From positions 62,001 to 126,000 of the forward strand of contig CANLLF010000003.1 in NCBI GenBank assembly GCA_947491935.1: a stretch of DNA of 64,000 bases, in the 5' to 3' direction. The DNA comes from an uncultured Roseicyclus sp. (GTDB taxonomy: Bacteria > Pseudomonadota > Alphaproteobacteria > Rhodobacterales > Rhodobacteraceae). A program made the translations under genes and the position numbers. The notes under the pieces were generated by a model, which ran no database searches, was not told the DNA's origin, and worked only from the letters and a program-made list of their open reading frames with translations. Positions 31,506-39,976 of the stretch are shown here, piece by piece. The first letter of the stretch is position 1; the number at the start of each line of letters is the position of its first letter.

Positions 31506-31940
31506 ATGCTGGTTCAACAAATCCTCAAGGATAAGACCGGTGACGGCGTGGTCTCGGTGGCACCGGGGTCCAGCGTGGGGGACGCGGCCAAACTGCTCTC
31601 CTCCCGCCGTATCGGCGCGGTCGTGATCTCGCCCGATGGCAAGGCGATGAACGGCATCTTGTCGGAACGCGATATCGTGCGGACCATCGGCGCGAACGGC
31701 CCGGGTTGCCTGGCCGACCCGGTCGAAACCCTGATGACCTCCAGGATCATTTCGGCCACGCGCAACGAAACGGTCGATAGCGTCCTGGCCAAGATGACGG
31801 AGGGCCGGTTCCGCCATATGCCCGTGATGGACGGGGACGAGATGATCGGCCTGATCTCCATCGGCGACGTGGTCAAGGCGCAGCTGGCCGAGCTTTCCAT
31901 GGAAAAGGAAGCGCTGGAAGGCATGATCAAGGGCTTCTGA
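31506..31940 (+). CDS. CBS-domain protein (tandem CBS pair)
   Basis: Start at the ATG at 31506 with AAGGAG seven bases upstream (144 residues). Two CBS domains are visible: VQQILKDKTGDGVVSVAPGS through SEDIVRTIGANG-type end (RDIVRTIGANG), and MTSRIISATRNETVDSVLAK through VMDGDEMIGLISIGDVVKAQ. Such stand-alone pairs bind adenosine nucleotides and can regulate partner enzymes. The partner is not obvious here. It is followed by coaD after about 100 bases. Confidence 0.9.
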   Translation: MLVQQILKDKTGDGVVSVAPGSSVGDAAKLLSSRRIGAVVISPDGKAMNGILSERDIVRTIGANGPGCLADPVETLMTSRIISATRNETVDSVLAKMTEGRFRHMPVMDGDEMIGLISIGDVVKAQLAELSMEKEALEGMIKGF

Positions 31941-32043
31941 CCGCCCGGGACGCCGCGCGCCACGCGATCCGGTTGCAACCGGGCCGTCTTCGTGTTTGCG
32001 TCTGCGCCCAGAACACGACCCAAGATTCCGGGGGGAGGCGGCC

Positions 32044-32538
32044 ATGCGCACCGGGCTATATCCAGGCACATTCGATCCGATCACCTTGGGTCATGTCGAT
32101 ATCATCAAACGGGCCTGCAAACTGGTCGACAAGCTGGTGATCGGCGTGGCGATCAACCGTGACAAGGGGCCGCTCTTCTCGCTGGAAGAACGTGTCGCGA
32201 TGGTCGAGGCCGAATGCGCCAAGATGACGGACGCCTTCGGCACCGAGATCGTGGCCCATCCGTTCGAAAACCTGCTGATCAATTGCGCGCGCGATGTCGG
32301 TGCCGGGTTCATCATTCGCGGCCTGCGGGCCGTGGCGGATTTTGAATATGAATACCAGATGGTGGGGATGAACCGAAAACTCGATGCGGAGATCACCACC
32401 GTCTTCCTGATGGCCGAGGCCGAGCACCAGGCGATCGCCTCGAAGCTGGTCAAGGAAATCGCCCGCCTCAACGGCGACGTTTCGCAATTCGTGACGCCCA
32501 GGGTGCGTGACGCCCTATATGAAAAATATCCCCGCTGA
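32044..32538 (+). CDS. coaD: Phosphopantetheine adenylyltransferase
   Basis: Start at the ATG at 32044 with GGGAGG five bases upstream; the frame to 31996 adds only unlikely residues. The 164-residue protein has the nucleotidyltransferase HxGH-type motif (YPGTFDPITLGHVDII) and the conserved GLRAVADFEYEYQMVGMN and ISSxxVREI-like region (IASKLVKEIARLNGDV). It makes dephospho-CoA from 4'-phosphopantetheine and ATP, the penultimate step of coenzyme A synthesis. Confidence 0.97.
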   Translation: MRTGLYPGTFDPITLGHVDIIKRACKLVDKLVIGVAINRDKGPLFSLEERVAMVEAECAKMTDAFGTEIVAHPFENLLINCARDVGAGFIIRGLRAVADFEYEYQMVGMNRKLDAEITTVFLMAEAEHQAIASKLVKEIARLNGDVSQFVTPRVRDALYEKYPR

Positions 32539-32572
32539 GGCGGGCCAGATCCGATCAAAAAGGAGAGCCGAA

Positions 32573-33073
32573 TTGGCCGATATCAAAGATCCCGAAAACA
32601 CCATCCTGATGGAGCTGAAGGGCGGCACCGTCACCATCGAGCTTCTGCCCGACGTGGCGCCCGAGCATACCAATCGGATGAAGGAGCTCGCCCGCGACGG
32701 CGCCTATGACGGCGTGATCTTCCACCGCGTGATCGAGGGTTTCATGGCCCAGACCGGCGACGTGCAGCATGGCAAGCCCGGCGGCAATGCGCGGATGGCG
32801 GGCACCGGCGGCTCCGACAAGCCGGACCTTCCGGCCGAATTCTCCAAACTGCCCCATGATCGCGGCACGTTGGGCGCGGCACGCTCCTCCAACCCCAACT
32901 CGGCCAACAGCCAGTTCTTCATCAACTTCTCCGACAACAACTTCCTGAACGGCCAATACACCGTCTATGGCCGTGTCATCGAAGGCATGGAGCATGTGGA
33001 TGCAATCGCGCGGGGCGAGCCGCCTGCCGATCCCGATGCGATGATCTCGGTGAAAGTGGCCGCCGATGCGTAA
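32573..33073 (+). CDS. Cyclophilin-type peptidyl-prolyl isomerase, cytoplasmic
   Basis: I chose the TTG at 32573 because AGGAG lies eight to nine bases upstream and the longer frame overlaps coaD. The 166-residue protein has the cyclophilin core (GVIFHRVIEGFMAQTGDVQH, NSANSQFFINFSDNNFLNGQ, GRVIEGMEHVDAIARGEPP) with the catalytic Arg in FHRVI. It has no signal peptide, so it acts in the cytoplasm. It overlaps the exported cyclophilin that follows by eight bases. Confidence 0.9.
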   Translation: MADIKDPENTILMELKGGTVTIELLPDVAPEHTNRMKELARDGAYDGVIFHRVIEGFMAQTGDVQHGKPGGNARMAGTGGSDKPDLPAEFSKLPHDRGTLGAARSSNPNSANSQFFINFSDNNFLNGQYTVYGRVIEGMEHVDAIARGEPPADPDAMISVKVAADA

Positions 33074-33671
33074 GGCGCTGCTGGCCGCGGCGCTGGCGGT
33101 GGCCCCGATGGCCGCCGGGGCGACGGGCCTTGAGATCGATGTGGCGGGTGACGCCGAGGGCACGATCATCATCGACCTTTTCGAAGAGGTCGCACCGCTC
33201 CATGTGGAGCGGATCGTGACGCTGGTCGAGGAGGGCGCTTACGATGACGTCGTCTTTCATCGTGTGATCGATGGCTTCATGGCGCAGACCGGCGATGTGG
33301 AGTTCGGCCGTCTGGGCCAGGACATGCGCTATGCCGGGCGCGGCGGATCACAATATGAGGATCTTCCGGCGGAGTTTTCCGATCTGCCCTTCGAGCGTGG
33401 CGCGTTGGGCATGGCCCGCGGGCAGCGCCCCGATACGGCCAACAGCCAGTTTTTCATCATGTTCGCACCCGCGCCACATCTGGATGGTGGCTACACGCTG
33501 TTTGGTCAGGTCGTGGAAGGCATGGAGATCGTGGATCTGATCCGCAGGGGCCGGGGCCGCAATGGCGCCGTTGTCGGGGAGCCGGACCGGATGGTCGCCC
33601 TACGCATCCGCGAGGATGATCCGGTGCCACCGCCGCCCGAAGAGGAAGACGCCGAGGCTGAGACAGAGTAA
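33066..33671 (+). CDS. Cyclophilin-type peptidyl-prolyl isomerase, exported
   Basis: A 201-residue protein with a signal peptide (MRKALLAAALAVAPMAAGAT) and a cyclophilin domain very like its neighbour's: VVFHRVIDGFMAQTGDVEFG, NSQFFIMFAPAPHLDGGYTL. It ends in an acidic, proline-rich tail (PPPPEEEDAEAETE). It should act in the periplasm. The ATG lies inside the last codons of the cytoplasmic cyclophilin gene, so the two products are made together. Confidence 0.92.
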   Translation: MRKALLAAALAVAPMAAGATGLEIDVAGDAEGTIIIDLFEEVAPLHVERIVTLVEEGAYDDVVFHRVIDGFMAQTGDVEFGRLGQDMRYAGRGGSQYEDLPAEFSDLPFERGALGMARGQRPDTANSQFFIMFAPAPHLDGGYTLFGQVVEGMEIVDLIRRGRGRNGAVVGEPDRMVALRIREDDPVPPPPEEEDAEAETE

Positions 33672-33734
33672 CCTCGCGCGGCCGCACATCTGCGTGAGAG
33701 GGGCTGTGACGGCCCGCTATCTCCTGACATCTTG

Positions 33735-33768
33735 AACGGGCGCGCCGGAGCCAACGGCGCGCCCGTTT
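33735..33768 (+). terminator. Intrinsic terminator after cyclophilin pair
   Basis: AACGGGCGCGCCG pairs perfectly with CGGCGCGCCCGTT over a seven-base loop (13-bp stem), followed by TT, 64 bases after the stop. The T-run is short. Confidence 0.75.
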
Positions 33769-33789
33769 GCATCAGGGAGGGGACATGTC

Positions 33790-34758
33790 ATGCGACATCT
33801 TCTGCACGCAACACTGGCCGCGATGGTCATCGCCGCGCCGGTCGGAGCCCAGGGCATCGACCTCACGGCGGGCTGGCCCAATACCGATTTCTCGACGGCT
33901 ACAGTCGACCTGTCCGAGGTCCGATCCGGTGGTGTGCCCCGCGACGGCATTCCGGCGCTCGACGCGCCACGCATGATACCGGCGGCGCGGGAGGACGGAT
34001 TGGACGGCGCGGAACCGGTCCTGACCGTCGCCTTCGAGGGCACCGCGGCGCGCGCCTACCCGCTGCGCTACCTGACCTGGCATGAGATCGTGAATGATGA
34101 GGTCGGCGGCTTTCCCTTCGCGGTCACCTATTGCCCGCTGTGCAATTCCGCGATGGTGTTTGACCGGCGCGTCGGCGATCAGGTGCTGAGCTTCGGCGTG
34201 TCCGGCAATCTGCGCCATTCCGACATGATCATGTTCGACCGCGAGACGGAAAGCTGGTGGCAGCAAGCGGTTGGGGAGGGAATTGTCGGGGTTCACGCGG
34301 GCATGGATCTGGTGGAACTGCCGGGATGGCTGGAATCGTGGGACTCATTCCGCGCGGCCTATCCCGACGGTCTGGTGATGGCGGAGCCCCGGGGCTACCG
34401 CCGCCCCTATGGCCGTAATCCCTATGTGGGCTATGACACATCCGGCTGGCCGTTCCTCTATTCCGGCGAGGAGCCACCCCACGGGATCGACCCGCTGGCC
34501 CGCGTCGTGCGGTATGAAGACCACGCATGGACCCTCGAGCGCCTGGCCCGGGAAGGCAGCGTGACCGAAGCCGGGGTGACAATCACGTGGCAGGCCGGTG
34601 TTGCCTCGGCCCTCGATGCGCCGCAGGTGGCGGCGGGCCGCGATGTGGGCCAGATCCGGGTGCGGAACGCGGCCGGGCAGGACCTGCCCCATGACGTGAT
34701 GTTTGCCTTTGCCTTTCACGCCTTCTGGCCGGACGGGACGTGGATGTTGGGCCGCTGA
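33790..34758 (+). CDS. DUF3179 domain protein, exported
   Basis: A 322-residue protein with a signal peptide (MRHLLHATLAAMVIAAPVGA) and the DUF3179 hallmark TYCPLCNSAMVFDR, followed by SGNLRHSDMIMFDRETESWW. Function unknown; some annotations place such proteins near cobalamin or oxygenase genes, but nothing here supports that. The ATG at 33790 has GGGAGGGGA upstream. It stands alone after the cyclophilin terminator. Confidence 0.88.
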   Translation: MRHLLHATLAAMVIAAPVGAQGIDLTAGWPNTDFSTATVDLSEVRSGGVPRDGIPALDAPRMIPAAREDGLDGAEPVLTVAFEGTAARAYPLRYLTWHEIVNDEVGGFPFAVTYCPLCNSAMVFDRRVGDQVLSFGVSGNLRHSDMIMFDRETESWWQQAVGEGIVGVHAGMDLVELPGWLESWDSFRAAYPDGLVMAEPRGYRRPYGRNPYVGYDTSGWPFLYSGEEPPHGIDPLARVVRYEDHAWTLERLAREGSVTEAGVTITWQAGVASALDAPQVAAGRDVGQIRVRNAAGQDLPHDVMFAFAFHAFWPDGTWMLGR

Positions 34759-34983
34759 GGGATCGCGCCGCCTTCGGCACCGCCGGGGGCCTCGCGCTAC
34801 GCGCTCGGCGCGAAACGGCCGGGCTCGGGCCCCACCGGGGCCGTCGCCCACCCGTGCTGCCGCGGACCCCGATAACATGCGGCTGGGTGGTCGAGTTTGG
34901 GGGACGCCTTCGGCGAGGGTATTTGGACCCAGTGGAAGACAGGATCGCTTGATTATCCTGGCCATCTCCCTTAGCTGGCAGCC
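34759..34983. repeat. Intergenic region with palindromic modules and Rhodobacteraceae motif (copy 2)
   Basis: 225 bases without a gene. It opens with a GC-rich palindromic block (GCCGGGGGCCTCGCGC then GCGCTCGGC), whose first part also occurs at about 50334-50364. At 34899-34942 is a second copy of the TATTT motif (ACGCCTTCGGCGAGGGTATT, then TGGACCCAGTGGAAGACAGG). The whole region looks like decayed repeat material. Confidence 0.5.
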
Positions 34984-36795
34984 ATGGCCCGTCCCCCCCT
35001 TTTGCAGCTCAACGATATTGCGCTCACCTTTGGCGGTGATCCGGTGTTCTCCTCGCTCGATCTTGTGGTGCAGGCGGGTGATCGGCTGGCACTTGTCGGG
35101 CGCAACGGATCCGGCAAATCGACCCTGATGAAGGTGATGGGGGGGCTGGTGGAGGCCGATGCCGGCAGCCGTGTCCTGCCCGATGGCACCTCCGTCGGGT
35201 ATCTGGAGCAAGACCCTGACTTTTCGGGCTTTTCCACGCTGGGGGATTTTGCGCTGGCCAATCTGGGCCCTGCGGAAGCGTGGCGGGTGGAGGCGGCGGC
35301 GGAGGGGCTGAAGCTGCGCCTAGATGCGTCGGTTGAGGCCGCGTCCGGCGGCGAGCGGCGCCGCGCAGCCCTGGCGCGCCTTCTGGCAGAAGCGCCTGAC
35401 CTGATGCTGCTTGATGAGCCGACCAACCACCTCGATATCGAGGCCATCGAATGGCTGGAAGGAGAACTGTCCGGCACCAAGGCTGGCTTCATCCTGATCT
35501 CCCACGACAGGGCGTTTCTCAAGGCTTTGGCGCGCGGGACGTTGTGGCTCGACCGCGGCGTCGTCCGGCGGCAGGATCGCGGTTTCGAGCGGTTCGAGGA
35601 ATGGCGCGATACGATCTGGGCCGAAGAAGACCTCGCCCGCCACAAGCTCGACCGCAAGATCAAGGCCGAGACGCGGTGGGCCGTGGAGGGCATCAGCGCG
35701 CGGCGCAAGCGTAATATGGGCCGGGTGCGCGCGCTTGGGGAGTTGCGCGATGAACGCGCCGCGATGATCCGGCGGCAGGGGGCGGCGGCCATGGCGCTGG
35801 AGGCGGGCACCCAATCCGGCAAGCGGGTGATCGAGGCGCGGGGCATCTCAAAAAGCTACGGGGACACCGTGATCCTGCGGCCCTTCGATCTGCGCGTGTT
35901 GCGCGGGGATCGGATCGCCTTTGTCGGGCCGAATGGCGCCGGCAAGACCACGCTTCTGAAGATCCTGACCGGCGAATTGGACCCGGACGAGGGCACGGTT
36001 GTCCACGGAACCGGCATCGAGATGGCGGTGTTCGATCAGGCACGTTCCGCGCTCGATCCCAACGCAACCCTTTGGGAGAGCCTTACAAATGACCCAACCA
36101 TCGGCGTCTCCGGCCGCTCGGATCAGGTTCTGGTGCGCGGGGCGCCGCGCCATGTGGTGGGCTATCTCAAGGATTTCCTGTTCGACGAGGCCCAGGCCCG
36201 CGCACCGGTGCGCTCGCTCAGCGGTGGCGAAAAGGCCCGCCTGCTGCTGGCGCGCATCATGGCCCGGGAAAGCAATCTGCTGGTCCTCGACGAGCCCACA
36301 AACGATCTGGATGTCGAAACGCTCGATCTTCTGCAAGATCTGCTGGGGGAATACCCCGGAACGGTCCTGCTGGTCTCCCACGACCGGGATTTCCTGGATC
36401 GCGTGGCGTCCGTGACCGTGGCGCTTGAGGGCCATGGACGGGCCGTTGTCTATGCTGGCGGCTGGACGGATATGGTCGCGCAGCGGGGGGAAATGCAGCG
36501 CCCGAACACTGAGCAGGTCTCAAAAAAGAAGATGAAGATCGCGCCAGAACAGGCTGAAAAAGAAAATAAATCCGGCCTGTCCTTCACGGAGAAGCACCGG
36601 CTGGAAGAATTGCCAAAGCTCATCGAAAAACTGGAAGCGGAGATTGCGAAACTCTCCGATCTTCTATCAGATCCGGCGATCTACACGACCCAGGCCGTCA
36701 AGGCGCAGAAAGCAACGGATGCTCTCGCCGAACGCCAAACCATGCTCGAGGCGGCGGAACTCGAATGGATGACGCTTGAGGAAAAGGCCGGTTAA
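34984..36795 (+). CDS. uup: ABC-F family ATPase (Uup-like)
   Basis: A 603-residue soluble protein with two ATPase domains: Walker A GRNGSGKST and GPNGAGKT, signatures ASGGERRR and LSGGEKAR, and Walker B LLLDEPTNHL-type and LVLDEPTNDL. A C-terminal coiled coil (KKKMKIAPEQ through EKLEAEIAKLSDLL) is the typical Uup DNA/ribosome-interacting tail. ABC-F proteins act on the ribosome or in genome stability, not in transport. The start at 34984 follows the repeat region. Confidence 0.92.
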   Translation: MARPPLLQLNDIALTFGGDPVFSSLDLVVQAGDRLALVGRNGSGKSTLMKVMGGLVEADAGSRVLPDGTSVGYLEQDPDFSGFSTLGDFALANLGPAEAWRVEAAAEGLKLRLDASVEAASGGERRRAALARLLAEAPDLMLLDEPTNHLDIEAIEWLEGELSGTKAGFILISHDRAFLKALARGTLWLDRGVVRRQDRGFERFEEWRDTIWAEEDLARHKLDRKIKAETRWAVEGISARRKRNMGRVRALGELRDERAAMIRRQGAAAMALEAGTQSGKRVIEARGISKSYGDTVILRPFDLRVLRGDRIAFVGPNGAGKTTLLKILTGELDPDEGTVVHGTGIEMAVFDQARSALDPNATLWESLTNDPTIGVSGRSDQVLVRGAPRHVVGYLKDFLFDEAQARAPVRSLSGGEKARLLLARIMARESNLLVLDEPTNDLDVETLDLLQDLLGEYPGTVLLVSHDRDFLDRVASVTVALEGHGRAVVYAGGWTDMVAQRGEMQRPNTEQVSKKKMKIAPEQAEKENKSGLSFTEKHRLEELPKLIEKLEAEIAKLSDLLSDPAIYTTQAVKAQKATDALAERQTMLEAAELEWMTLEEKAG

Positions 36796-37241
36796 CGCGC
36801 CGCGCCCATCTGCGTGATCGCAACACCCAGCGTCATGACGGCAATCCCCGCCAGCCGCAGGCCGGTGACGGGGTTCACCTGGGCGCCAAAGAGCCCGAAA
36901 TGGTCGATCGCCGCAGAACTGGCCAACTGGCCCAGAAGCACGAAAAACACCGCATTCCCCACCCCGAACGTCGGCGCGACATAGGTGATGCTGAGCACGT
37001 AAAACGCCACCAGAAGCCCGGCCAGAAACAGGTGCTTGGGCTGGCCTGGTATGGCTCGCAGGGCGTCGGCGTCGGCGCCGGTCAGCACCATCGTGACCGC
37101 CGCCGCCATCAGCGCCACTAGAAACAGCACCGTCGCCGCCGCGGCGGGGGAGCCGATATTGGCGCCAAGCCGGGCATTCAGCGCCGCCAGAAGCGGAATG
37201 CCGATGCCGGCGGCAAACATGATCAGGGCTTGGGTGGGCAT
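36792..37241 (-). CDS. DMT-family transporter, YdcZ/DUF606 type
   Basis: A 149-residue protein with five hydrophobic segments (LIMFAAGIGIPLLAALNARLG at the start, GNAVFFVLLGQLASSAAIDHFG with the conserved GQ, and RLAGIAVMTLGVAITQM at the end). This half-size EamA/DUF606 pattern is that of small inner-membrane transporters that dimerise. The substrate is unknown. It overlaps the uup stop by four bases in the convergent direction. Confidence 0.87.
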   Translation of the reverse strand: MPTQALIMFAAGIGIPLLAALNARLGANIGSPAAAATVLFLVALMAAAVTMVLTGADADALRAIPGQPKHLFLAGLLVAFYVLSITYVAPTFGVGNAVFFVLLGQLASSAAIDHFGLFGAQVNPVTGLRLAGIAVMTLGVAITQMGAAR

Positions 37242-37257
37242 GTTGGTAAGCCTTTGG

Positions 37258-37944
37258 TCAGGAACAGATGCCCGCGATGGGGGCGTCTTCCCACGGCAGG
37301 TAGATGGGGGTGCTGTCCGCCCGGGTCCGCAGCGGCGTGACGGGCATCGCCTGGCCGATCAGTGCCTCCAGCCGGGCCGTGCGCGCCCCGTTCGGGTCCG
37401 TCGCCCGGCAGCAGACGTACTCCTCAACCAGCGAGGCCTGCTGCTCGTAGCCATAGCTCAAGAACGGGCGCGGGTCGTCGTTGGAAAACAAATACGGATC
37501 CGCGATGCGGGCATGTTCGGCGAAGGCGCGGAACGGGTGGTAGCCGGTGATCTCGCGGTTCTGCCATTGCCAGATATGCGTCATCTCGTGGGCAAAGAAC
37601 ATCGCGGCGACAAGGCTCCGCGTGCCGTCGGAAAACTGCGTGTAGTCATCCAGCACCAGATCCTCGCGCAGATGCAGCGTGTTGAAAAAGGCGATGCCGG
37701 CGGTCTGGGCGCTGATGACATCCCCCTCGGGCGGCGGGAAGATCCGTTCGCGGCAGGTGGTGGGCGGGCGCGCCGGGTAGGTCTGGGTAAAGACACCGAC
37801 CAGCGGATTGCGGGTGATCCGGATCGGTGCCGGGTCGAATGTGTCGCCCTGCAACTCGGCCATATAGGCCGCCTCCGCCTCGGTCAGCGGCCGACCGCAG
37901 GCGATCAGAAAAAGGCACAAAAACATCGTGATCAGCATCCGCAT
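37258..37944 (-). CDS. Lipoprotein with zinc-metallopeptidase-like HEMTH motif
   Basis: Start set at the ATG at 37944 (228 residues), which gives a lipoprotein signal (MRMLITMFLCLFLIAC) with the lipobox Leu-Ile-Ala-Cys. The frame to 38073 has no such signal. The motif FFAHEMTHIWQWQ has the HExxH metal site of gluzincin-like peptidases, with a later Glu in EEYVCCR as a candidate third ligand. Function unknown; it is anchored in a membrane facing the periplasm. It is divergent from the cytochrome pair. Confidence 0.75.
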   Translation of the reverse strand: MRMLITMFLCLFLIACGRPLTEAEAAYMAELQGDTFDPAPIRITRNPLVGVFTQTYPARPPTTCRERIFPPPEGDVISAQTAGIAFFNTLHLREDLVLDDYTQFSDGTRSLVAAMFFAHEMTHIWQWQNREITGYHPFRAFAEHARIADPYLFSNDDPRPFLSYGYEQQASLVEEYVCCRATDPNGARTARLEALIGQAMPVTPLRTRADSTPIYLPWEDAPIAGICS

Positions 37945-37996
37945 GGGGCGCAGCTTAGGGCGGTTCTCGGGGAAGGAGAAGCCCGGGAACGACCGC

Positions 37997-38010
37997 TTGA
38001 CGCGGATCAA
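37997..38010 (+). promoter_or_regulatory. Fnr-type operator upstream of cytochrome c pair
   Basis: TTGACGCGGATCAA matches the Fnr/FnrL box TTGA-N6-TCAA exactly, 49 bases before the cytochrome c ATG at 38060. Low-oxygen activation of these cytochromes would fit. Confidence 0.65.
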
Positions 38011-38059
38011 GGTGCGGCTTTTGGGATTACGCCAAAGTGGGGCCAGAGGAGGGACCGAT

Positions 38060-38464
38060 ATGAACCATCTCACATCCGTTTCACTCGCCCTGGCGATGGC
38101 ATTACCTGCCCCTGCGCTCCATGCCCAAGACGCGACCGATGGCGCCGCGCTCTACGGTGATTATTGCATCATGTGCCACGGCGCCGACGCGCGCGGTGAC
38201 GGGCCGATGGCCGGGGCGCTCACCATCGCGCCCGCCGATCTCACGATGCTGTCGCAGGGCGGCCCATTTCCGACGCTCGATGTGGTGCGCCGCATCGACG
38301 GGCGCGATCCGCTCCTGTCCCATGGCGGCGAGATGCCGATTTTCGGCCGGTTCTTTCAGGGCGACGGGGCGGATGTCGCGCTGGCGGGGCCGGGCGGGCA
38401 ACCGATCCTAGTCAGCCGCCCAATTGCCGATCTGGTTGCGTTCCTGATGGAGGTTCAACAATGA
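38060..38464 (+). CDS. Monoheme c-type cytochrome (tandem copy 1)
   Basis: Start at the ATG at 38060 with AGGAGGG upstream. The 134-residue protein has a signal peptide (MNHLTSVSLALAMALPAPALHA) and one heme-binding CIMCHG motif, with the later Met ligand expected in GGEMPIFG. It should carry electrons in the periplasm. It overlaps the next cytochrome gene as ATGA. An Fnr-type box lies upstream. Confidence 0.9.
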   Translation: MNHLTSVSLALAMALPAPALHAQDATDGAALYGDYCIMCHGADARGDGPMAGALTIAPADLTMLSQGGPFPTLDVVRRIDGRDPLLSHGGEMPIFGRFFQGDGADVALAGPGGQPILVSRPIADLVAFLMEVQQ

Positions 38465-38856
38465 AGTATGTGTCCCTGATTGCGCTGACCCTGGCTTTCG
38501 CCCCTCCGGCCATGGCGCAGGATCTGGTTCGCGGCGCCCGGATCTATGCCGAGAATTGCGCCGTCTGCCATGGCGTGGATCACCGGGGCACCGGGCCGAT
38601 GGCCGAGATCCTGGTGATCCCGCCGCCGGACCTCACCCAGATCGCCGCGCGGTATCGTGGTATCTTTCCGCGGGTGGGCGTGGCCTGGATGATCGATGGG
38701 CGCGATCCGCTGGTCGCCCATGGGGGCGAGATGCCGGTCTTTGGGCACATCCTCGATGACATGTCGGAGGTCATGACCTCGCCGGGCGGACAGACCATCA
38801 TCACCAGCCCCGAAATGGTGGACCTGGTGCTCTATCTGGAGTCGATCCAGGACTAG
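38461..38856 (+). CDS. Monoheme c-type cytochrome (tandem copy 2)
   Basis: A 131-residue protein with a signal peptide (MKYVSLIALTLAFAPPAMAQ), heme motif CAVCHG, and a late Met in GGEMPVFG. It shares the spacing around the heme motif and the GGEMP[IV]FG block with copy 1, so the pair arose by duplication. The ATG overlaps the previous stop. Both are probably co-regulated by the Fnr-type box. Confidence 0.9.
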   Translation: MKYVSLIALTLAFAPPAMAQDLVRGARIYAENCAVCHGVDHRGTGPMAEILVIPPPDLTQIAARYRGIFPRVGVAWMIDGRDPLVAHGGEMPVFGHILDDMSEVMTSPGGQTIITSPEMVDLVLYLESIQD

Positions 38857-38860
38857 CGCG

Positions 38861-39265
38861 TCAGGGCAGGGCGAGTGTGGCGGTGGCCGTGGCGACCGGC
38901 TTGCCACTCTCTTCCGCCGTCAGGTCGGCCCGGGCGAAGGCCAGGGATTTGCCAGCGCGGATGATCGTGGCGCGGCACAGGATCGCGGCGCCGGTGCCGG
39001 GGCGCAGGAATTGCGTGTCGAGCGTGACGGTGCCGGCCGGCACGAAATCCCCCACATAGCCGGCCAGCGCCAGAACCATCGTGGTATCGGCCTGCGCCGT
39101 CAACGCCTGGCCCGACACGATGCCGCCCACCCGCGCCAGTCGTGGCGAGAGCGGCATGCGGCTGGTCGTGTGCGCCTCGGTGATCTCGGTGACCGAAAGG
39201 TTCAGGTCGAGCACCCAGGGCGCGAAATGATCCGTCAGCGCGGTCTGGGCCTCGGCGGGGGTCAT
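38861..39265 (-). CDS. PaaI-type hotdog-fold thioesterase
   Basis: A 134-residue protein. The hotdog-fold pattern is visible: RVGGIVSGQALTAQADTTMV (helix with a conserved Gly and Asp/Asn region) and GTVTLDTQFLRPGTGAAILC. Thioesterases of this family hydrolyse acyl-CoA esters; the substrate is not fixed. Its ATG at 39265 overlaps the upstream gene's stop as ATGA. It converges with the cytochrome gene. Confidence 0.85.
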   Translation of the reverse strand: MTPAEAQTALTDHFAPWVLDLNLSVTEITEAHTTSRMPLSPRLARVGGIVSGQALTAQADTTMVLALAGYVGDFVPAGTVTLDTQFLRPGTGAAILCRATIIRAGKSLAFARADLTAEESGKPVATATATLALP

Positions 39266-39693
39266 TGGGTGGCGAGGAGGTGATACATGTCGCGGGTCAG
39301 GAGGAGCTGATCGCCGACAACCTCCCACACATGCATGTAGCGCGTCACGAAGCCGGTCTCGCCGACCTGCACCACGGTTTCGCCGGTGGCGACGGCCATG
39401 ATCTCGGACGGGCGGATATCGAGGGTCACGAATTGCACGTCCCTGGCTCCGGCGGCGATGGCATCGGCGTAGTGCTGCACGATCGCGTCGCGCCCGAGGA
39501 TGGCGGGCTCGCCGGGCGGGAACAGGGCGGCCTCGGGGTGATAGATCGCGCCGATGGCCTGCAGGTCGCCTGCATTGTAGGCGGCCACGAGGTCGGCGAT
39601 GCGGGCGACGATGGGGTTGGAGGTGTCGTTGGTCTGGGCCGGGACGGCGGCGGGCAGGAGGGTGAGCAGCAGGGTCAGGGCAAGGGCGCGCAT
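39262..39693 (-). CDS. Exported NTF2-like (SnoaL/DUF4440-type) protein
   Basis: Start at the ATG at 39693 (143 residues), giving a signal peptide (MRALALTLLLTLLPAAVPAQ). The mature part has the cone-shaped NTF2-like pattern: IADLVAAYNAGDLQAIGAIY, FPPGEPAILGRDAIVQHYAD, and VTRYMHVWEVVGDQLLLTRD. Function unknown; such folds bind small molecules or act as enzymes. It is coupled to the thioesterase gene. Confidence 0.75.
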   Translation of the reverse strand: MRALALTLLLTLLPAAVPAQTNDTSNPIVARIADLVAAYNAGDLQAIGAIYHPEAALFPPGEPAILGRDAIVQHYADAIAAGARDVQFVTLDIRPSEIMAVATGETVVQVGETGFVTRYMHVWEVVGDQLLLTRDMYHLLATQ

Positions 39694-39976
39694 AGAGGGG
39701 GCCTTCCGTTGGGGCGTCGGGGGCGAGTGTGCGCGGAGGCGGTGGGGGGAGGCAAGGGGGTGGGTTTGTGCACGCTTGCACAAGGGGGTTAAGGTGTTGG
39801 TTTTGTTTAGAAAAGGGAATTTTGTTTACGATTTGTTAAGGTTTCTGGCCGTCGAGTCGCGCCGGGACTCCCCGAGCTTTCACACCGAATTCACGTTGGT
39901 ATCGAGGGCGCCATGGTACCCTGCGCGTGGCACATCGTGAACATGACCGGCTCGGTCTATCCTGGGGAGGTATCAC

